DNA from: Dendrocalamus latiflorus
Lineage: Eukaryota; Streptophyta; Magnoliopsida; Poales; Poaceae
DNA: 64,000 nucleotides
Assembly (NCBI GenBank): GCA_017311315.1
Contig: CM029612.1
Location: 26,169,572-26,233,571, forward strand
Direction of reading: 5' to 3'
The notes beneath the pieces were generated by a model that was not told the origin of the DNA, ran no database searches, and was given only the letters and a program-made list of their open reading frames with translations. A program made the translations under genes and the position numbers. Positions 32,475 through 44,374 of this stretch are shown here, piece after piece. Position 1 is the stretch's first letter. Every line of letters begins with the position of its first letter.

Positions 32475-32795
32475 GTAATGGTTAGATGATGAGGCGTTCG
32501 ATATAGCTCTCACTTTGCACGTATGGTTATGGTTCGTATCAATTCCGATAAAAAAAAGGTTAAGCTGGATCGATCTGAGTACTCCAGCAACCTACGATAA
32601 CGCAGGATGACAGTAGGTCCCATCACGGACGGGCCCACGCGCATCCACAGAGAGAGAATCGGAATCCCCAGACCTGATGGGCCCCGGCCCGGCCCGGCCC
32701 GGCGGCTGCCGTGACGAGACCAGATGACCCACGCCTCAATTTCTCCCTTCGTTCTCTTCTTCCCTTCCCATCGCCCCCAACTTGTCATCCAAGCC

Positions 32796-32980
32796 TTATA
32801 TATATATAAAAAAAAGGGGAATTTGCTCCCATGCCACACAGTTTAATGACGTTTGTTAAAATGCCCCATGATGTCTCACTGACATGTGGGCCCTGGACCC
32901 GCATGTCAGTGAGACATCATAGGGCATTTTAACAAACGCCATTAAACTGTGTGGCATGGGAGCAATTTTTCCAAAAAAAA
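32796..32980. mobile_element. Foldback insertion with A-tail and 17-bp flanking repeat
   Basis: The 17-bp sequence AACTTGTCATCCAAGCC stands at 32779-32795 and again at 32981-32997. Between the copies is a TATATATATA/A8 stretch, then a near-perfect hairpin (arms 32824-32887 and 32902-32964, about 62 of 64 pairs, loop GGGCCCTGGACCC region), then CCA8. The long arms resemble a MITE or microRNA-like foldback, while the long flanking duplication and A-tract resemble retroposition. It lies 66-267 bp upstream of the TIM17 start, within its promoter or 5' leader. Confidence 0.85.
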
Positions 32981-33062
32981 AACTTGTCATCCAAGCCAGC
33001 CGCAACGCTCTCCCCTCCTAGGTTTGCCCCGCCGCCGCCGGAGACCGACCGAGGAGGAGCCG

Positions 33063-33737
33063 ATGGGCACGCCCGAGACGTCGCGGGAGCCGTGCCCGGA
33101 CCGCATCTTCGACGACGTGGGCAGCGCCTTTGGGATGGGCGCCGTGGGCGGCTCCGCCTTCCACTTCATCAAGGGAATCTACAACTCCCCCAACGGCCAC
33201 CGCCTCTCTGGCGGCACCCAGTCCGTCCGCATGAACGCGCCGCGCGTCGGCGGCAGCTTCGCCGTCTGGGGCGGCCTCTTCTCCACCCTCGACTGCGCCA
33301 TGGTCTACGCGCGCCAGAAGGAGGACCCCTGGAACTCCATCGTCGCCGGAGCCGCCACCGGCGGCCTCCTCTCCGTGCGCCAGGGCCTCCTTGCCTCCGG
33401 AAGATCCGCGCTCGTCGGCGGCACCCTCCTCGCCCTCATCGAGGGCGCCAGCATCATGATCAACCGTGTATTGGTCATGCCGCAGGACCTTCCGCCGCTC
33501 CCCGGGGAAAATTCGGGCCTCCCCGCGCCCGTCGGCTTCCCGGGGATGCCGCAGGCGTCGCCCGTTGTGGTTCAGGAGGTCGCGGTCCCTGAACCGGGTT
33601 CTACTGAATGGTTGGGGGGCTTGTTTCGGAGGAAGCAGGAGGAGAAGGTCGCTTCTGCTGGTGGTGACCGCAAGTCGGAGATGTTGGAGAGCTTCGATAC
33701 GCCCAGCGCGCCCATACCTACCTTCGAGTACAAGTGA
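33063..33737 (+). CDS. TIM17: Mitochondrial import inner membrane translocase subunit TIM17
   Basis: 224 residues, single exon. TIM17 is a core channel subunit of the TIM23 complex, which moves presequence proteins across the mitochondrial inner membrane. The N-terminus EPCPDRIFDDVGSAFGMGAV is the family signature; four Gly-rich transmembrane helices follow (about residues 18-36, 63-81, 88-106 and 113-131) with GxxxG packing motifs. Cys11 and Cys78 match the conserved disulfide pair of the family. The C-terminal tail from about 140 is Pro-rich and plant-like. The ATG at 33063 is the first in frame and fits the conserved start. No intron is visible, as in many plant TIM17 genes. The upstream foldback may influence its expression. 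Confidence 0.95.
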   Translation: MGTPETSREPCPDRIFDDVGSAFGMGAVGGSAFHFIKGIYNSPNGHRLSGGTQSVRMNAPRVGGSFAVWGGLFSTLDCAMVYARQKEDPWNSIVAGAATGGLLSVRQGLLASGRSALVGGTLLALIEGASIMINRVLVMPQDLPPLPGENSGLPAPVGFPGMPQASPVVVQEVAVPEPGSTEWLGGLFRRKQEEKVASAGGDRKSEMLESFDTPSAPIPTFEYK

Positions 33738-35964
33738 AAAAGGTGTGATTTTTATTCGATTTTGCTGGTGATTTCACTAATTGATGTAGATATAATCCGC
33801 TTTCGTGGATTGCGGTTTGCACTGTTATCTAGATAGGAACGATATGACCTTTGATAGTTTTGAGTTAGTTCTTGTTGTATTAGATAGATCAATGGGTGGG
33901 GTTAGGTGCTGTGTGATAATGTCATGGTAGATAGGCACATGTCTGTTCCTTTGGATTCAATTATCCAAGTCAACAGTGATGACACTTTCATAGTGTTTCG
34001 GCTCCACCTTGCTCCCAATGAGCAGATTGGTCTCAATGACTATATCAATGAGGAGGTTTACATCGTGCTCATTTGCTATACTGGAGGAGATGTGGTGTTG
34101 CATTTGTGATTTATGCTGTAATTGCTCCAGTCCAGTACCATATCGTCAAGGCCTCTACAGCTTATCTAATGGTTCATGCGCCACTGTTGGTTCGTGGGGC
34201 TTGTTGATGTGTGTACCGCATGCTGGGAGTCACCTTTTCAATTTAGCCATTTCGGGGCTTCCTGTTCTGTGCTTTTGATTGTATGCTCGGCAGAGGTGGG
34301 ATCCTGCAAATCTCAATTATGTTATAACTGGATTCCATTCTATGTATCAGGGCATGTTTTTGTTGCCTGCCTGGTCATCACTGTTTGATGCTGCTGCGTT
34401 AGCTTCATTGTTGTTGATGCAATCATCCTCAACCTTGTCATCGCCTAGCAGTGTGTTCAGCTAGTGTGTGCCAACAGCCCTGGTCTTGCCGCTGTTACCA
34501 CCAATATCACTAGAGTGCTGACTGGTTTTGTGCCATCGCCACAGCCTATTTCTAGTGAGGATATAGGAAACTTTGAAACTTCAGCCACTGGTGGGTGGCT
34601 AGAGGATTGTATGTTAGGAAGGAGGACAATGAAGGAAACACAATCAGGGTAGCACATAATCAGTATATCTTTCATTTGCCCAGCAAGCAAACTGTTGCCA
34701 CTTACCATCAATTAAGATCAAGTAACAGTGTAAAAATTGGACTTGTTTTTTTAGCTTCTAAAAGCTGCCTTTTGGCTTTTCTACAGTAACTAACTTTCAA
34801 ATGGAGTGTCTTTTCAAGGTGGGGACTACGAGTTGATTATAGTACACACTGTAGTGACTTCATTTATATCGGCTAGAACCATACGTGGGTTTTTGTTACT
34901 CAGTAGTATCTCTTACGAATAGCCTAAAAGTCATAAGCTGCAGCTAAAAACCATAAGCCACAGCCACAAAAAAAAAACAGACCCATTGTTGTATTGCATG
35001 TGGGGTACACCTTTTTCTGTGTTATATTAGAGCTACTTTCTTTTTGTTCTGCCTGATATTTTAAGACGATTTTGTTAAGTTGTTGCAACTGGCAACTTGC
35101 AAGTCCTTTAAAGAGTTTTGTTTTAATGTGGATGTGGGTGACTTATATATATATATTTATGTTTGCTCTAATAGGAGAAAACACATACTATAGAAGTATC
35201 ACAAAGTTTTACGGATGGTTTCATGATGGTTGAATTGTCGAGTCCTTGGTTTGTTGTTTGGTTCATACACCATGCTTTGTTCACTTGTTAATTGCTATTA
35301 TTTTGGAATTGCTCCTGCGAATGGATTTTGTGAATTAATTTTGCTTTCGCAAGTCTGTAATGGTATAAATTGGAAGTTTATTGTTGAACTATATGTCCCA
35401 GTAAAAAGATGTATTGCATCAATTTGGAATGACTTGATCAGGAACAGTCAAATTGCTAAGCAAGTGCCTTAAACTTCTAGTTCTAGTGACACTGGTGATT
35501 TACCTTTTCTGTTTATAACAAGAAAGGTCTGAAATTTATAAGTCCAATACAAGCAAATAATAAAGATAAAACAATATTGGAAAATATATTTCAACCAATT
35601 ACACTTGAGGAAAAAATCATATTGGATGTTGTCAAGAGTGATTGTAATATATACCATGTTAATTAAAATTATTTTGTGGGTGCGCGTCCTTAAGTAGAAA
35701 GGATCAACAGAGGCATCGTACTTATAGGCAATGCTGTACAAGCTATTAAAATTCTTGAAATTTATTTGGGTCTTGTTTTTATGAGTAAAACTAATGCAAT
35801 CTTTCAAAACTAGAAGAAATTTTTTTAAAAAAGACTAAAAAAATGTATACCATTGATTTAAAAAGGAATAGGATAGCTGATTTTATGAAGTAACATATGG
35901 GCAGATCATAAGTATTTGATTTTGGAGAACTTAGCATCCGATAGAGTTTATGCGACCTGTCAAT
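33738..35964. other. TIM17 3' flank, no further gene supported
   Basis: Probably 3' UTR followed by AT-rich intergenic DNA. Short open frames show no family resemblance. A short palindromic repeat of AAGCTGCAGCTAAAAACC type is at about 34930. Confidence 0.45.
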
Positions 35965-35977
35965 TTGCTTCAAGCAT

Positions 35978-36237
35978 TCTTGGTGTGTGTTTCTAGCTTT
36001 GGTGCTTCAATGCTGTCATGGTGTCTCGACCGGAGTTCTTGTTGGTTGCGCTTCAAGTCCTTGCAAGAGTCGTGGTTCGTCTGCTTTATGCATTGACAAT
36101 CCCGTGCTTTGGCTACCTTGTGCCCGATAGCCAGTCATGGTTCCCTGTCTGTGGTGTCTCCCCTCTGGGGTCGGTGTTGTAATTTTCTACTTCTTGAAAT
36201 TAATGGCAGAGCTCCTGCCCTTGGTTTCAGAAAAAAA
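35978..36237 (+). mobile_element. Short retroposon (5'-truncated LINE or SINE) with TSD
   Basis: Flanked by the 13-bp duplication TTGCTTCAAGCAT at 35965-35977 and 36238-36250. The right end carries A7 directly before the duplication, and the body ends GGCAGAGCTCCTGCCC, a hairpin-like tail often seen at grass LINE 3' ends. At 260 bp it contains no open frame, so it is most likely a 5'-truncated L1-type copy. Confidence 0.85.
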
Positions 36238-36250
36238 TTGCTTCAAGCAT

Positions 36251-37611
36251 GAATAGAATCAGGTTTCTGCTCAGTTCAAATATGCTGTGCATTTTGGTAC
36301 ATTTTATACTGAACAAGCTAATTTGGAGCTCGCCAATGGCTGCAAATGCTTCTGTTTACAATTACTACATCAAGTATTGCATCTGCTGTTAACTGTGAAG
36401 GTACAATTTAGCACAAACTTATGTTGTTTTTCTGATGCTTGGATTAGGTCATTAGGGAGATAATATCCGTTGATTCTGTTAGGTAATTTGTTTTTTTTTT
36501 GAGGTTTTGTTAGCTATGAAGGTTTTGGTATTTTTAATTGAATCCACTACTGATGCATTCCTGATAAGACTGGTATTGATATGAACATGGCTTCTAACTC
36601 CAAACTTTGATGTGTTTCATCGCCTGCGAAATTGTATTTCTTGTCTACCAACTAGAGTTTAAGTGCCTGAACTCTGAGAATATCTAATATTTTCGACAAT
36701 TTCCAAGGCAATATTAGACTCAGGCATTCATCATACATGGTACACACATGGTGCGTCCTTGTGTTTTTGTTGCTGAGTCAGTTTACTGCGAAAGTACTTA
36801 TGTTTTCATGTGTGAATTGTGATGTCTGTCTGAAGTGTTTTTTTTTTTGAAGAGGGGTAAGGAAATAGATGGTATATTTGTCTGCGTGCACATGCTGTAG
36901 TTGCTCATTCATTCCACAATACGGTAGAGGAAAATAGATGGTATATTTTTTGATGTGCACATGCTGTAGTTGTTAATTGAATCCACACTACAAACTTTCT
37001 GGATTGCTGTCAGCAGTGATGACTGACGACTGTTTCAACAAGGGGTGCGTAATGTGCATGTAAACATTGGAATGTGTTCCCTTACCGGGCATAGTTTTTT
37101 TTATGTTAACATCGTTCAAGCTCATGAGTTCTGTTTTCTTTTCCTCTTGTATAGGTCAGATCATCCTACTACTGCTTGCCATGGACATCAGATCTTTCAG
37201 TATGGAGCAGAAGTTTCAATTGACTTCTCAGAAGGACGAGGGGACAATGGGTTGGTATTAAACATCAAGCTTATGCAGAGTTCCAGGAGTAAATGTTTTG
37301 ACAACCTGCCTCTTAATTACGTATAAGTTGTCTTAATGTTACGAACTTTTACTAATTATAGTATGCTCTATCGAGAGCGAAGTAACTTGAGATGTCTTTA
37401 TTTCTTAGGTTAGTGTCTATAGAGGTTCAATTTTGAAGTGTGAAATAGAGATTCAACGAGGTTTCTGTGTTCACCGTACGTCTTTGCTGATCCTTTGCCT
37501 TTGTTCTGTTGGCACTCGTATTTCGAATTTTTTAAATTATCTATTTTTTATTTTAAATTATAGTAATATACTTGCGATTTTTATTTTGCAGTAATACCAT
37601 CTGTCACTCCA
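36251..37611. other. Intergenic; copy 1 of a duplication shared with 62.9-63.5 kb
   Basis: No gene. From about 36600 to 37450 it resembles 62930-63515 in the same order (for example ACTTGAGATGTCTTTATT at 37387 versus ACTCGAGATGTCTTTATT at 63421). A roughly 57-bp local tandem duplication (GAAATAGATGGTATATTT...) lies at about 36860-36985. Confidence 0.7.
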
Positions 37612-37795
37612 TCGTTGAGCGACTTGGCTAGTCGCCAAACGGTTGAGCGACACGGGGCTAAGTCACTCGACCGTTGAGCGACACGGGGCTAAGTCACTCG
37701 ACCGTTGAATGACTAGCCTCTAGTCGCTCGACCGTTGAGCGACTTGGCTCCAGTCGCACGACCGTTGAGCGACTTGGCTCTAGTCGCTCAACTGT
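37612..37795. repeat. Tandem array built on GTTGAGCGAC...GTCGCTC
   Basis: About six units of roughly 31 bp. Each contains CGTTGAGCGACTTGGCTC and an inverted GAGCGAC/GTCGCTC pair, so each unit can fold. Confidence 0.9.
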
Positions 37796-38780
37796 ATAAT
37801 AACACCTCGTTAAGTAGCTTACTAGTTGGATGATTTAAAATGTTATTATTATTTTATTAATCAGATGGAAATAATTGTGGAGGAGTAAATTGTAATTTTT
37901 GTTGGTAATATATTTAGCAAATCTTGTTTGTAAGTTGTTTTTTTAAATGAAAGGGCAGACAATGTAGGTCGATTCGTTTGTGATTTTCGTATATTTTCAA
38001 GGGTACGAAATTTTTTTAGACTCGCAATAACATTTTTATGATCGTCATATGTTGTTGTAGTGCGATATATTTCTGAAGAATTTTATGAGGACGATTGAGC
38101 TAGCAATGATTTGAAAGTAGAAAAGTAAGTGATATTGTGATGCAATAGGGAATTCATACACGACGTAACGATAACAATACGACAATTGATTCAACAAGTG
38201 GGTTACATGGCATGTAGGTTAATGAATGAAAGACGATATATATATATGCCTTTAGGGATTTAGAAATATATGGGATATATGGACTAGGAGGGTTGAACTA
38301 CTGCATGGAACGTGGCCATTTGCCCTTATGGCCTAGCTCGACATTGTACTCCTCACCTAGCGCCTTAGCTTTCGCCGTGATGGCCCACTTCCATGCGCTC
38401 TTTGCCTCCGTCGCCTAGCATGCTTGCGCTCTTGCTCCTTATGCAGCCTTTCCCGCATCTTGTCTCCTCCATCTCAGCCTATAGCTCTGCAAACCACCTT
38501 TCACGACCCTCGTAGTCCTCCCTGGCCCAGCTCTTCTGTGTCAGTAGCATCCACATGTCGTAGGAGTGGATCTTGTCGTCGATCCACTAGCTGAAGTTGC
38601 ATAGACACGGCGAAGACTGCGGTGGGAAGAGAGACATGGTTACGGCGTAACGGGACGCAAAATAGTAGTGTGCACTAAAATGTGATTTGATTATCGGCTA
38701 CCTGTGGCTCGGCGTGTGGAACCTGCGATCGGGGTAGTCCGCGTAGTAGTTTGGGCAACTCTAATAGCGTTGTCCAATGG

Positions 38781-40051
38781 TGATACGGACCAACTAAGGA
38801 TTAGTTGATGCGTAGGGATGGCCCGATCTTTCCCAGTACGTTCAGCGAGGTTCCTTCTCTTTTGGTTCCGTGGATAGAGTCTTCTCCTTGTCTTGATGTA
38901 GCCAACAATCTTGATAAGGGCAATTTGCACTAGTATGCAAGGCGCACACTAGAAGCAATCCGTCGAACTCCCCAAACCGTGAATTTAGCAAGAAGACACG
39001 AATAAGAAGAGATGACCTTTGTAGATTCGATGGGCAATATCAAGAATATCCTATTCTTGCCTTGCACTAACTCAGCAAACTCCAAACGAGAAATCCTTGC
39101 AATCAGGTAAACTGGCCGCCAACAACCATCATGATGATTTTCTCCTTTATTTCACAAGTATAAAAACTTATCATATCATAGCCTAGCCTAAGTTACAATA
39201 GGGCTAAGCCCTGGCCTTATATAGGTGCACAATACATGGCCTTAACTAAAACTCACACACAACCTGGCCTAAGGCCGAAACAAATTCCAATACGAACTGA
39301 AAAGGAAATAGCTAAATAACTATTGTCGGATTCTTTCTTAATTTACGATGTGTCCATGAGAATTCTGGAGCTGGCACCTTATCCATTGTATAGGGCTTCG
39401 AATTAGCTTTCAAACGAGTCCAAGAACACCCAAATCAGACTCTGTTTGTGAAAGTTATGGGCATTTTAATTTTGGACTTCCTATCTTACCCGAACCGAAT
39501 CCGAACTGACTTCAAATCTTTATATGTTTTCTTTTCTTGTTCAAGGGCCTTCTAATCCATTTGGAACCTAAAAAGAAATCCTTCTTAACCTTTTGGTAAG
39601 TCTCGCGCGCCTCTTTGGACAGCCCGTGCAACATCTAATGAAGTTGCCATAACTTTGTGTAGGAAGCTCTAAATCAAATACCGTTTGATTCGTTGGAAAG
39701 TAGACTTCATTAGCTTTCCAAATATGTGTTTTGTGTGAATTATAAACCTCAGAATTGGCGTTTAATATTATGGATAGAACTGCAATCACGAGAATTTGAT
39801 TGATCTTGTGTCTTACTCTTTAGCCAAACTAGCTTTCTTTCTTCTCCATCCACACCTTCCATGCATTGTTGTCTTGTTTGCGTTGCGTAAAGGAGGGATC
39901 ACATAAGCATCCGCACGAACTAGGATATTTATATCTCCCATAACTGATTACTTCTTTCTCCTTGCGCAATTCAGCACTACTAAGCCTTGTAACATCAGAT
40001 TGCATGGATGAAGTGCAAATCAATGTAGCATTCACACTCTTGGCCACATCA
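38781..40051 (-). repeat. LTR of minus-strand gypsy (duplicated copy)
   Basis: Plus-strand ends TGATACGG...CCACATCA. The next bases (40052-40065, TCCTCTCCCCCTTC) are the complement of a strong polypurine tract, so this is a 3' LTR. Confidence 0.9.
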
Positions 40052-40731
40052 TCCTCTCCCCCTTCAAGTGAAACCGTCCTCGGTTTCGTGGTAATCTTCA
40101 CAAACTCCTTGCTCTTGATGGCAATGTCAGAAATAATCTCCTTATCTCTCTTGTGCAACAAAAATTGAAATACACCTTTATGCATAAAAGTGAAGCGATT
40201 GGCTCTCCCTTGGTGTGTAACATTGCGATCAAATTGCCACGGATGTCCCAACATGATGTGACACATGTGCGTAGTCACGACGTCACACTCTACCTTGTCT
40301 TCATAACCATCAATTGAAAACGGCACACGAACTTTATGAGTAACTTTCAGCTTATCAACATTGTGAAGCCATTGCATATAGTATGGCTTAGGACGGCACC
40401 TCGTGGTTAATGAGAGTGCATTAACCACTTCCTTGCTTATCACATTGTTGTAGCTTCCACCATCGATCATAAGCTTACACCGTTTGCCTTTGATCATGCA
40501 TTGGGTTTGAAATACATCACGTCGCTGCCCCTTCTCAACAATCAGCTTATTGTGACCATCCATCTTATGAGTCATCAAAGTTGGACCAATCTCAAGATTA
40601 TAATACACAACTTCTCGCGGAGAATAATTGAATTTCTCATCGTCATGTTCAGATTCCTCGCTTTCACCCTTCGTGACATATCCCTCATGTGTGAGTAACA
40701 CCTTCCTTGCATTTGGGCAATCCCCCATCAT
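39829..40731 (-). pseudogene. Protease-encoding segment, duplicated copy of gypsy element
   Basis: A 300-codon minus-strand frame identical to that at 45423-46325 except for three or four residues. It holds LMIDGGSYNNVIS (retropepsin active site) and HPWQFDRNVTHQGRANRF. The last 75 residues are encoded by the LTR. The upstream gag is lost because the duplication ends at 40899, so this copy cannot make Gag. Confidence 0.88.
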
Positions 40732-40899
40732 GTGACCCCTGCCCTTACACTTGAAACACTCAATTTGACTTGTTCTAGCGGTGGAGAAAGTGTAGAATCA
40801 GATTTGGATGCCTCCTTGCTCGCTGAACTTGTCGCCTTTGATGCTTATTTAAATGGAGTTCCAACCGGTTTAGTGGATGCAACCGGCTTAAAACTTATG

Positions 40900-41209
40900 T
40901 GATGAGGACATCACTTCTTCGGATACACACAACACTCCTCCACTTGACATTCAAGGACCAATCACTAGAGCTCGCGCCCGACAATTGAATTTACAGGTGA
41001 GCTCGTTCCTAAGTACTTCTTTTTGTTCATTTGAGAATCGATTGCTACCTAATGATTTAATTATGATTAGGAACCATGGAGAGGACCTAGAAGTACTTGG
41101 AGATGGGCTACGAGGCGCACAAGTCCAGCAAGGGTGGTCGAATCATGTTGGAGGTCCAACTCAAGCCGACTTCGAATCCAATTCGGAGTCCAGGACCAGG
41201 CCGCACTAA
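40900..41209 (+). pseudogene. C-terminal end of gypsy pol
   Basis: Reads GPITRARARQLNLQVSSFLS, then LLPNDLIMIRNHGEDLEVLG, matching the tail that follows integrase in many grass gypsy polyproteins. It stops at 41207-41209. All enzyme domains upstream are missing. Confidence 0.75.
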
Positions 41210-42007
41210 AACGGATGCCCAGATCGTATCCGGACTCCGTTTTGGAAGTTCCACATATGTATAGAAAGCTGAGAAGACTACCTTTCTAATGGCTCTGGTC
41301 CCATATCAAAATTCCTTCTGAGTAAATGGGAATCGTCGAAACAAGTGGACTCAAGCCGACTTCGAATCCAATTCGGAGTCCAGGACCAGGCCGTACTAAA
41401 ACGGACGCCCAGATCGCATCCGGACTCCGTTTTGGACGTTCCACATATGTATGGAAAGCCGAGAAGACTACCATTCCAATGACTCTGGTCCCATGTCAAA
41501 ATTCCTTCTGAGTCAACAGGAATCGTCGAAACAAGTGGGCGTTTAGAATCTGTCAGGGTGCTGCGCCACCGTCTTTTGGGCCGTTCGGCTTTGTATCGTG
41601 TTGGAGCCCATTAGGGGCGCGTCCAGGGGTTTTGCACGCCCCTAACTCCTCTATATCCAGCCACCACCCCCACCATTAGGGTTTGGGTTTTGCTTAGATT
41701 GATTTGTCTTTGAACAATTCGCCGTTCATCGGTTTGTGAGACCCCAACTTTCGAGTGCTAAATCTATCCATCTGCAATTCAGTTGTGTTCTTCCTTGTTC
41801 TTGCTTGTGTTCTTCGATTCGCAGGCGAGGATTAGCCTTCTTGGCGAGGTCAACCGGGCTGTGCACGGTTGATAACCTGAGGAGACGTGGTGCTGCGATT
41901 GCGGGGTTCGGAACGTGTCGTTCGGAAGCCGGATCGATTTGTGTCGCGCCTCCACCAAATCGAATTTACCCAGAACCTGTTGGAAGATCGGGACCCCGTT
42001 CCCATCA
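41146..42007 (+). repeat. Single gypsy LTR (left end uncertain)
   Basis: The right end is clear: CCCATCA at 42001-42007, followed by a primer site. The left end is taken as the first TG after pol (TGTTGGAGG, 41146) and could be wrong. Confidence 0.5.
41160..41539 (+). repeat. 190-bp tandem duplication
   Basis: Two copies, 41160-41349 and 41350-41539, beginning CTCAAGCCGACTTCGAATCC, about 90% identical. It overlaps the pol stop codon, so it lies at the pol end or LTR start. Confidence 0.95.
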
Positions 42008-42009
42008 AG

Positions 42010-42022
42010 TGGTAATCAGAGC
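42010..42022 (+). other. Primer-binding site (tRNA-Met type, one extra A)
   Basis: TGGTAATCAGAGC differs from the canonical TGGTATCAGAGC by one inserted A. Confidence 0.75.
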
Positions 42023-43095
42023 TTCAGGTGTTCCTTCAGGTTCGAGTTTACCCTACCTTTGTTGTTTCGTTTTCATCCTAGAGTCCACGAAAAAGCCCCA
42101 CAAAAAGAATTAATTCCGCTGTCCAAACCCCGTTGTGCCTTTCAATCTGTTAGTTTTGGTTTGCTAAATTGAATTTGTGTTCATATTAGCGTTGTCTAGT
42201 TGCTGGTCACATCCTTGTTCCATTAAAAATCCAAACAAAAGAAAAATTCCCCACCCCAAACCCTAATTTCCAATTTCGGCTGATTTCTCCTTTCTCTGCA
42301 GCCGCCACCAAAAACATCATATCTTTTGATTCCGAGATTAGTTTTGAGTGAGACCACCGCCATTAGATTCAAAAATTCCTTATCCTTCTATCTGTAAAAT
42401 TTCACGTCATTCCAGCAAGGCCGTTAAGAGATATGTGCGGTGAAAGTTGACCCAATTATCTGTTTTGAATCTGCAACAGTCAGCAGTTGTGATTTTTGTG
42501 CGAATTTCTGTGTCGGGATTCAGAAGTTGTCCCCAAAAGAAAATATGTAGAAAAAGCCGTCAGAAAACAGAAAAAAAGAATCAGTGAAAAAAAGGCATCT
42601 GACAAAAAGTTACAGTCAAAAAACCGACGTGCTGTCCAGTGGACATAAATCTTCAGTTTTCAGTTTTGAGTCAATCCTTGTGTTCTTCAATTCCAAATTG
42701 CATTGGATTGAATTATCTTGTATTTACCACTCCTACACATTGCCATACATTTGATTTTAGCCTTATTCCATTCTTGGTTGATCAGCAACATAGGCTAAGT
42801 GCTAGATACGGACTATAATTCAATTCTATGCAATTCTGAAATTAACTGATTGTTCTCCATTGCTACCATATTGTGCCTTCCAAGCTACACCTACTCTTGA
42901 TCAGCACAGTTTTGACCCTTGCAATCGTACCCACGCTCGACATGGTTTCACGAACCAGCCACCGGTTGTACCACCTGCTGCTTTGGTAAGAACACTTGTA
43001 AGAGCTTGGTAAGACACTTCCTTTGCGGATTTCCACTGCCTTCCTTTCTAGTTGATAGGGATAATCCTTTTGTTTTCCCTGTGTTTCCACTAACC

Positions 43096-44080
43096 ATGGC
43101 AGGAGACGAAGGGGATGAGACACCGGTCGATTTCAACGAGTGTATTAGTCGCGGCCAGCTACAAGCTGCGCTCGACAAACAAAATGCTTCACTCGGCGCG
43201 AGAATGGACACCATCGTCGCCGCCATTGCCAAGTTGAACACCACGGAAGGCATTGAGCGGGTGGAGCGGCGTTTGGCTGACCTCACTGGTTGGATGGACA
43301 CATTGGAGGCACACCTGCCACCTGTCAATGACGGCCATCGTCGTGATGATGACACAGTGTATGATGCGGATGGCAACATTGATCAGCGGGCGACACAAGA
43401 TGCACAACTACGTCGGCGTCTTCAGCAAAACCGACAGGTTATGGGAGGTAATAACCAGAACCGTCATGGTAACGACGACCCTTTTGCTAAAGTCAAGTTT
43501 ACCATTCCATCTTTTGCTGGTCTTTATGATGCTGATATATATCTTGATTGGGAGATGACGGTAGAGCAGAAGTTTAATTCTCACTTGGTTCCTGAACAAC
43601 ATAGAGTTAGACAAGCTACTAGTGAGTTTAAGGACTTTGCTATTATATGGTGGAATGATATGGGTACCATGCGCTTACAACCTGATACATGGAAGCGGTT
43701 AAAAGAAGCTATGCGTGCTAGATTTGTTCCTCCTGCTTTTAAACATGAAATGCATAAGAAATTGCAGTGCTTAGACCAAGGTAATAAATCTGTTGAGGAA
43801 TATTATCAAGAACTACAAATAGGCATGTTGCGTTGTAATGTTGTAGAAGATGAGGAGGATAAGATTTGTCGTTTTTACGGGGGGTTACGGCGTGAAATTC
43901 AGGACATTGTTTATTATAAAGATTTTACTACTGTCAACCAGTTGTTCCAGCTTGCTATGCTTGCAGAAAAAGAATTGCAGGGTAGGCAACAAAGGACAAG
44001 GAGCAACTTTGGAGGTACGTCTACATCGAGATCAACGCCTGGGCAAGCCAAGATAGCCCCACCTCCTATTTGTCGAGCTG
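43096..44080 (+). pseudogene. Gypsy gag, truncated at rearrangement junction
   Basis: Starts MAGDEGDETPVDFNECISRG at 43096 (later than the longest frame, which begins in leader sequence). A coiled segment and the Gag capsid core follow, with FAIIWWNDMGTMRLQPDTW and EEYYQELQIGMLRCNVVEDE and DKICRFYGGLRREIQDIV. The frame is open to the junction at 44080, where it runs into the duplicated flank. The zinc knuckle and protease are missing. It was evidently a healthy gag when it was broken. Confidence 0.85.
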
Positions 44081-44374
44081 CTGCAAACCACCTTTCACGA
44101 CCCTCGTAGTCCTCCCTGGCCCAGCTCTTCTGTGTCAGTAGCATCCACATGTCGTAGGAGTGGATCTTGTCGTCGATCCACTAGCTGAAGTTGCATAGAC
44201 ACGGCGAAGACTGCGGTGGGAAGAGAGACATGGTTACGGCGTAACGGGACGCAAAATAGTGGTGTGCACTAAAATGTGATTTGATTATCGGCTACCTGTG
44301 GCTCGGCGTGTGGAACCTGCGATCGGGGTAGTCCGCGTAGTAGTTTGGGCAACTCTAATAGCGTTGTCCAATGG

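Larger units (their letters stand above)
38487..40899. repeat. 2,413-bp duplication, copy 1
   Basis: Matches 44081-46493 with no indels (constant offset 5,594) and only about five single-base differences, all transitions. It contains 294 bp of flanking DNA, the TSD AATGG (38776-38780), a full 3' LTR (38781-40051, minus orientation) and the protease part of the gypsy element. It ends abruptly at 40899, where a different element begins. Confidence 0.97.
40900..44080 (+). mobile_element. Permuted gypsy segment: pol end - LTR - PBS - gag
   Basis: Plus-strand gypsy DNA in an order impossible for a simple insertion. 40900-41209 is the C-terminal end of pol (PITRARARQLNLQVSSFL), followed by one LTR ending at 42007, a tRNA-Met-like primer site and gag to the right edge. 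Internal sequence on both sides of a single LTR is what a one-LTR circle, or two tandem copies sharing an LTR, would give. It is bounded on both sides by the 2.4-kb direct duplication, and has no TSD. Confidence 0.85.

Noticed and set aside
32951..33592. 213-codon alternative frame overlapping TIM17
   Set aside because: Out-of-frame shadow of TIM17; His/Arg/Pro-rich with no family match.
37045..37326. 93-codon frame possibly an exon
   Set aside because: No family resemblance; the homologous region at 63.2 kb does not conserve the frame.
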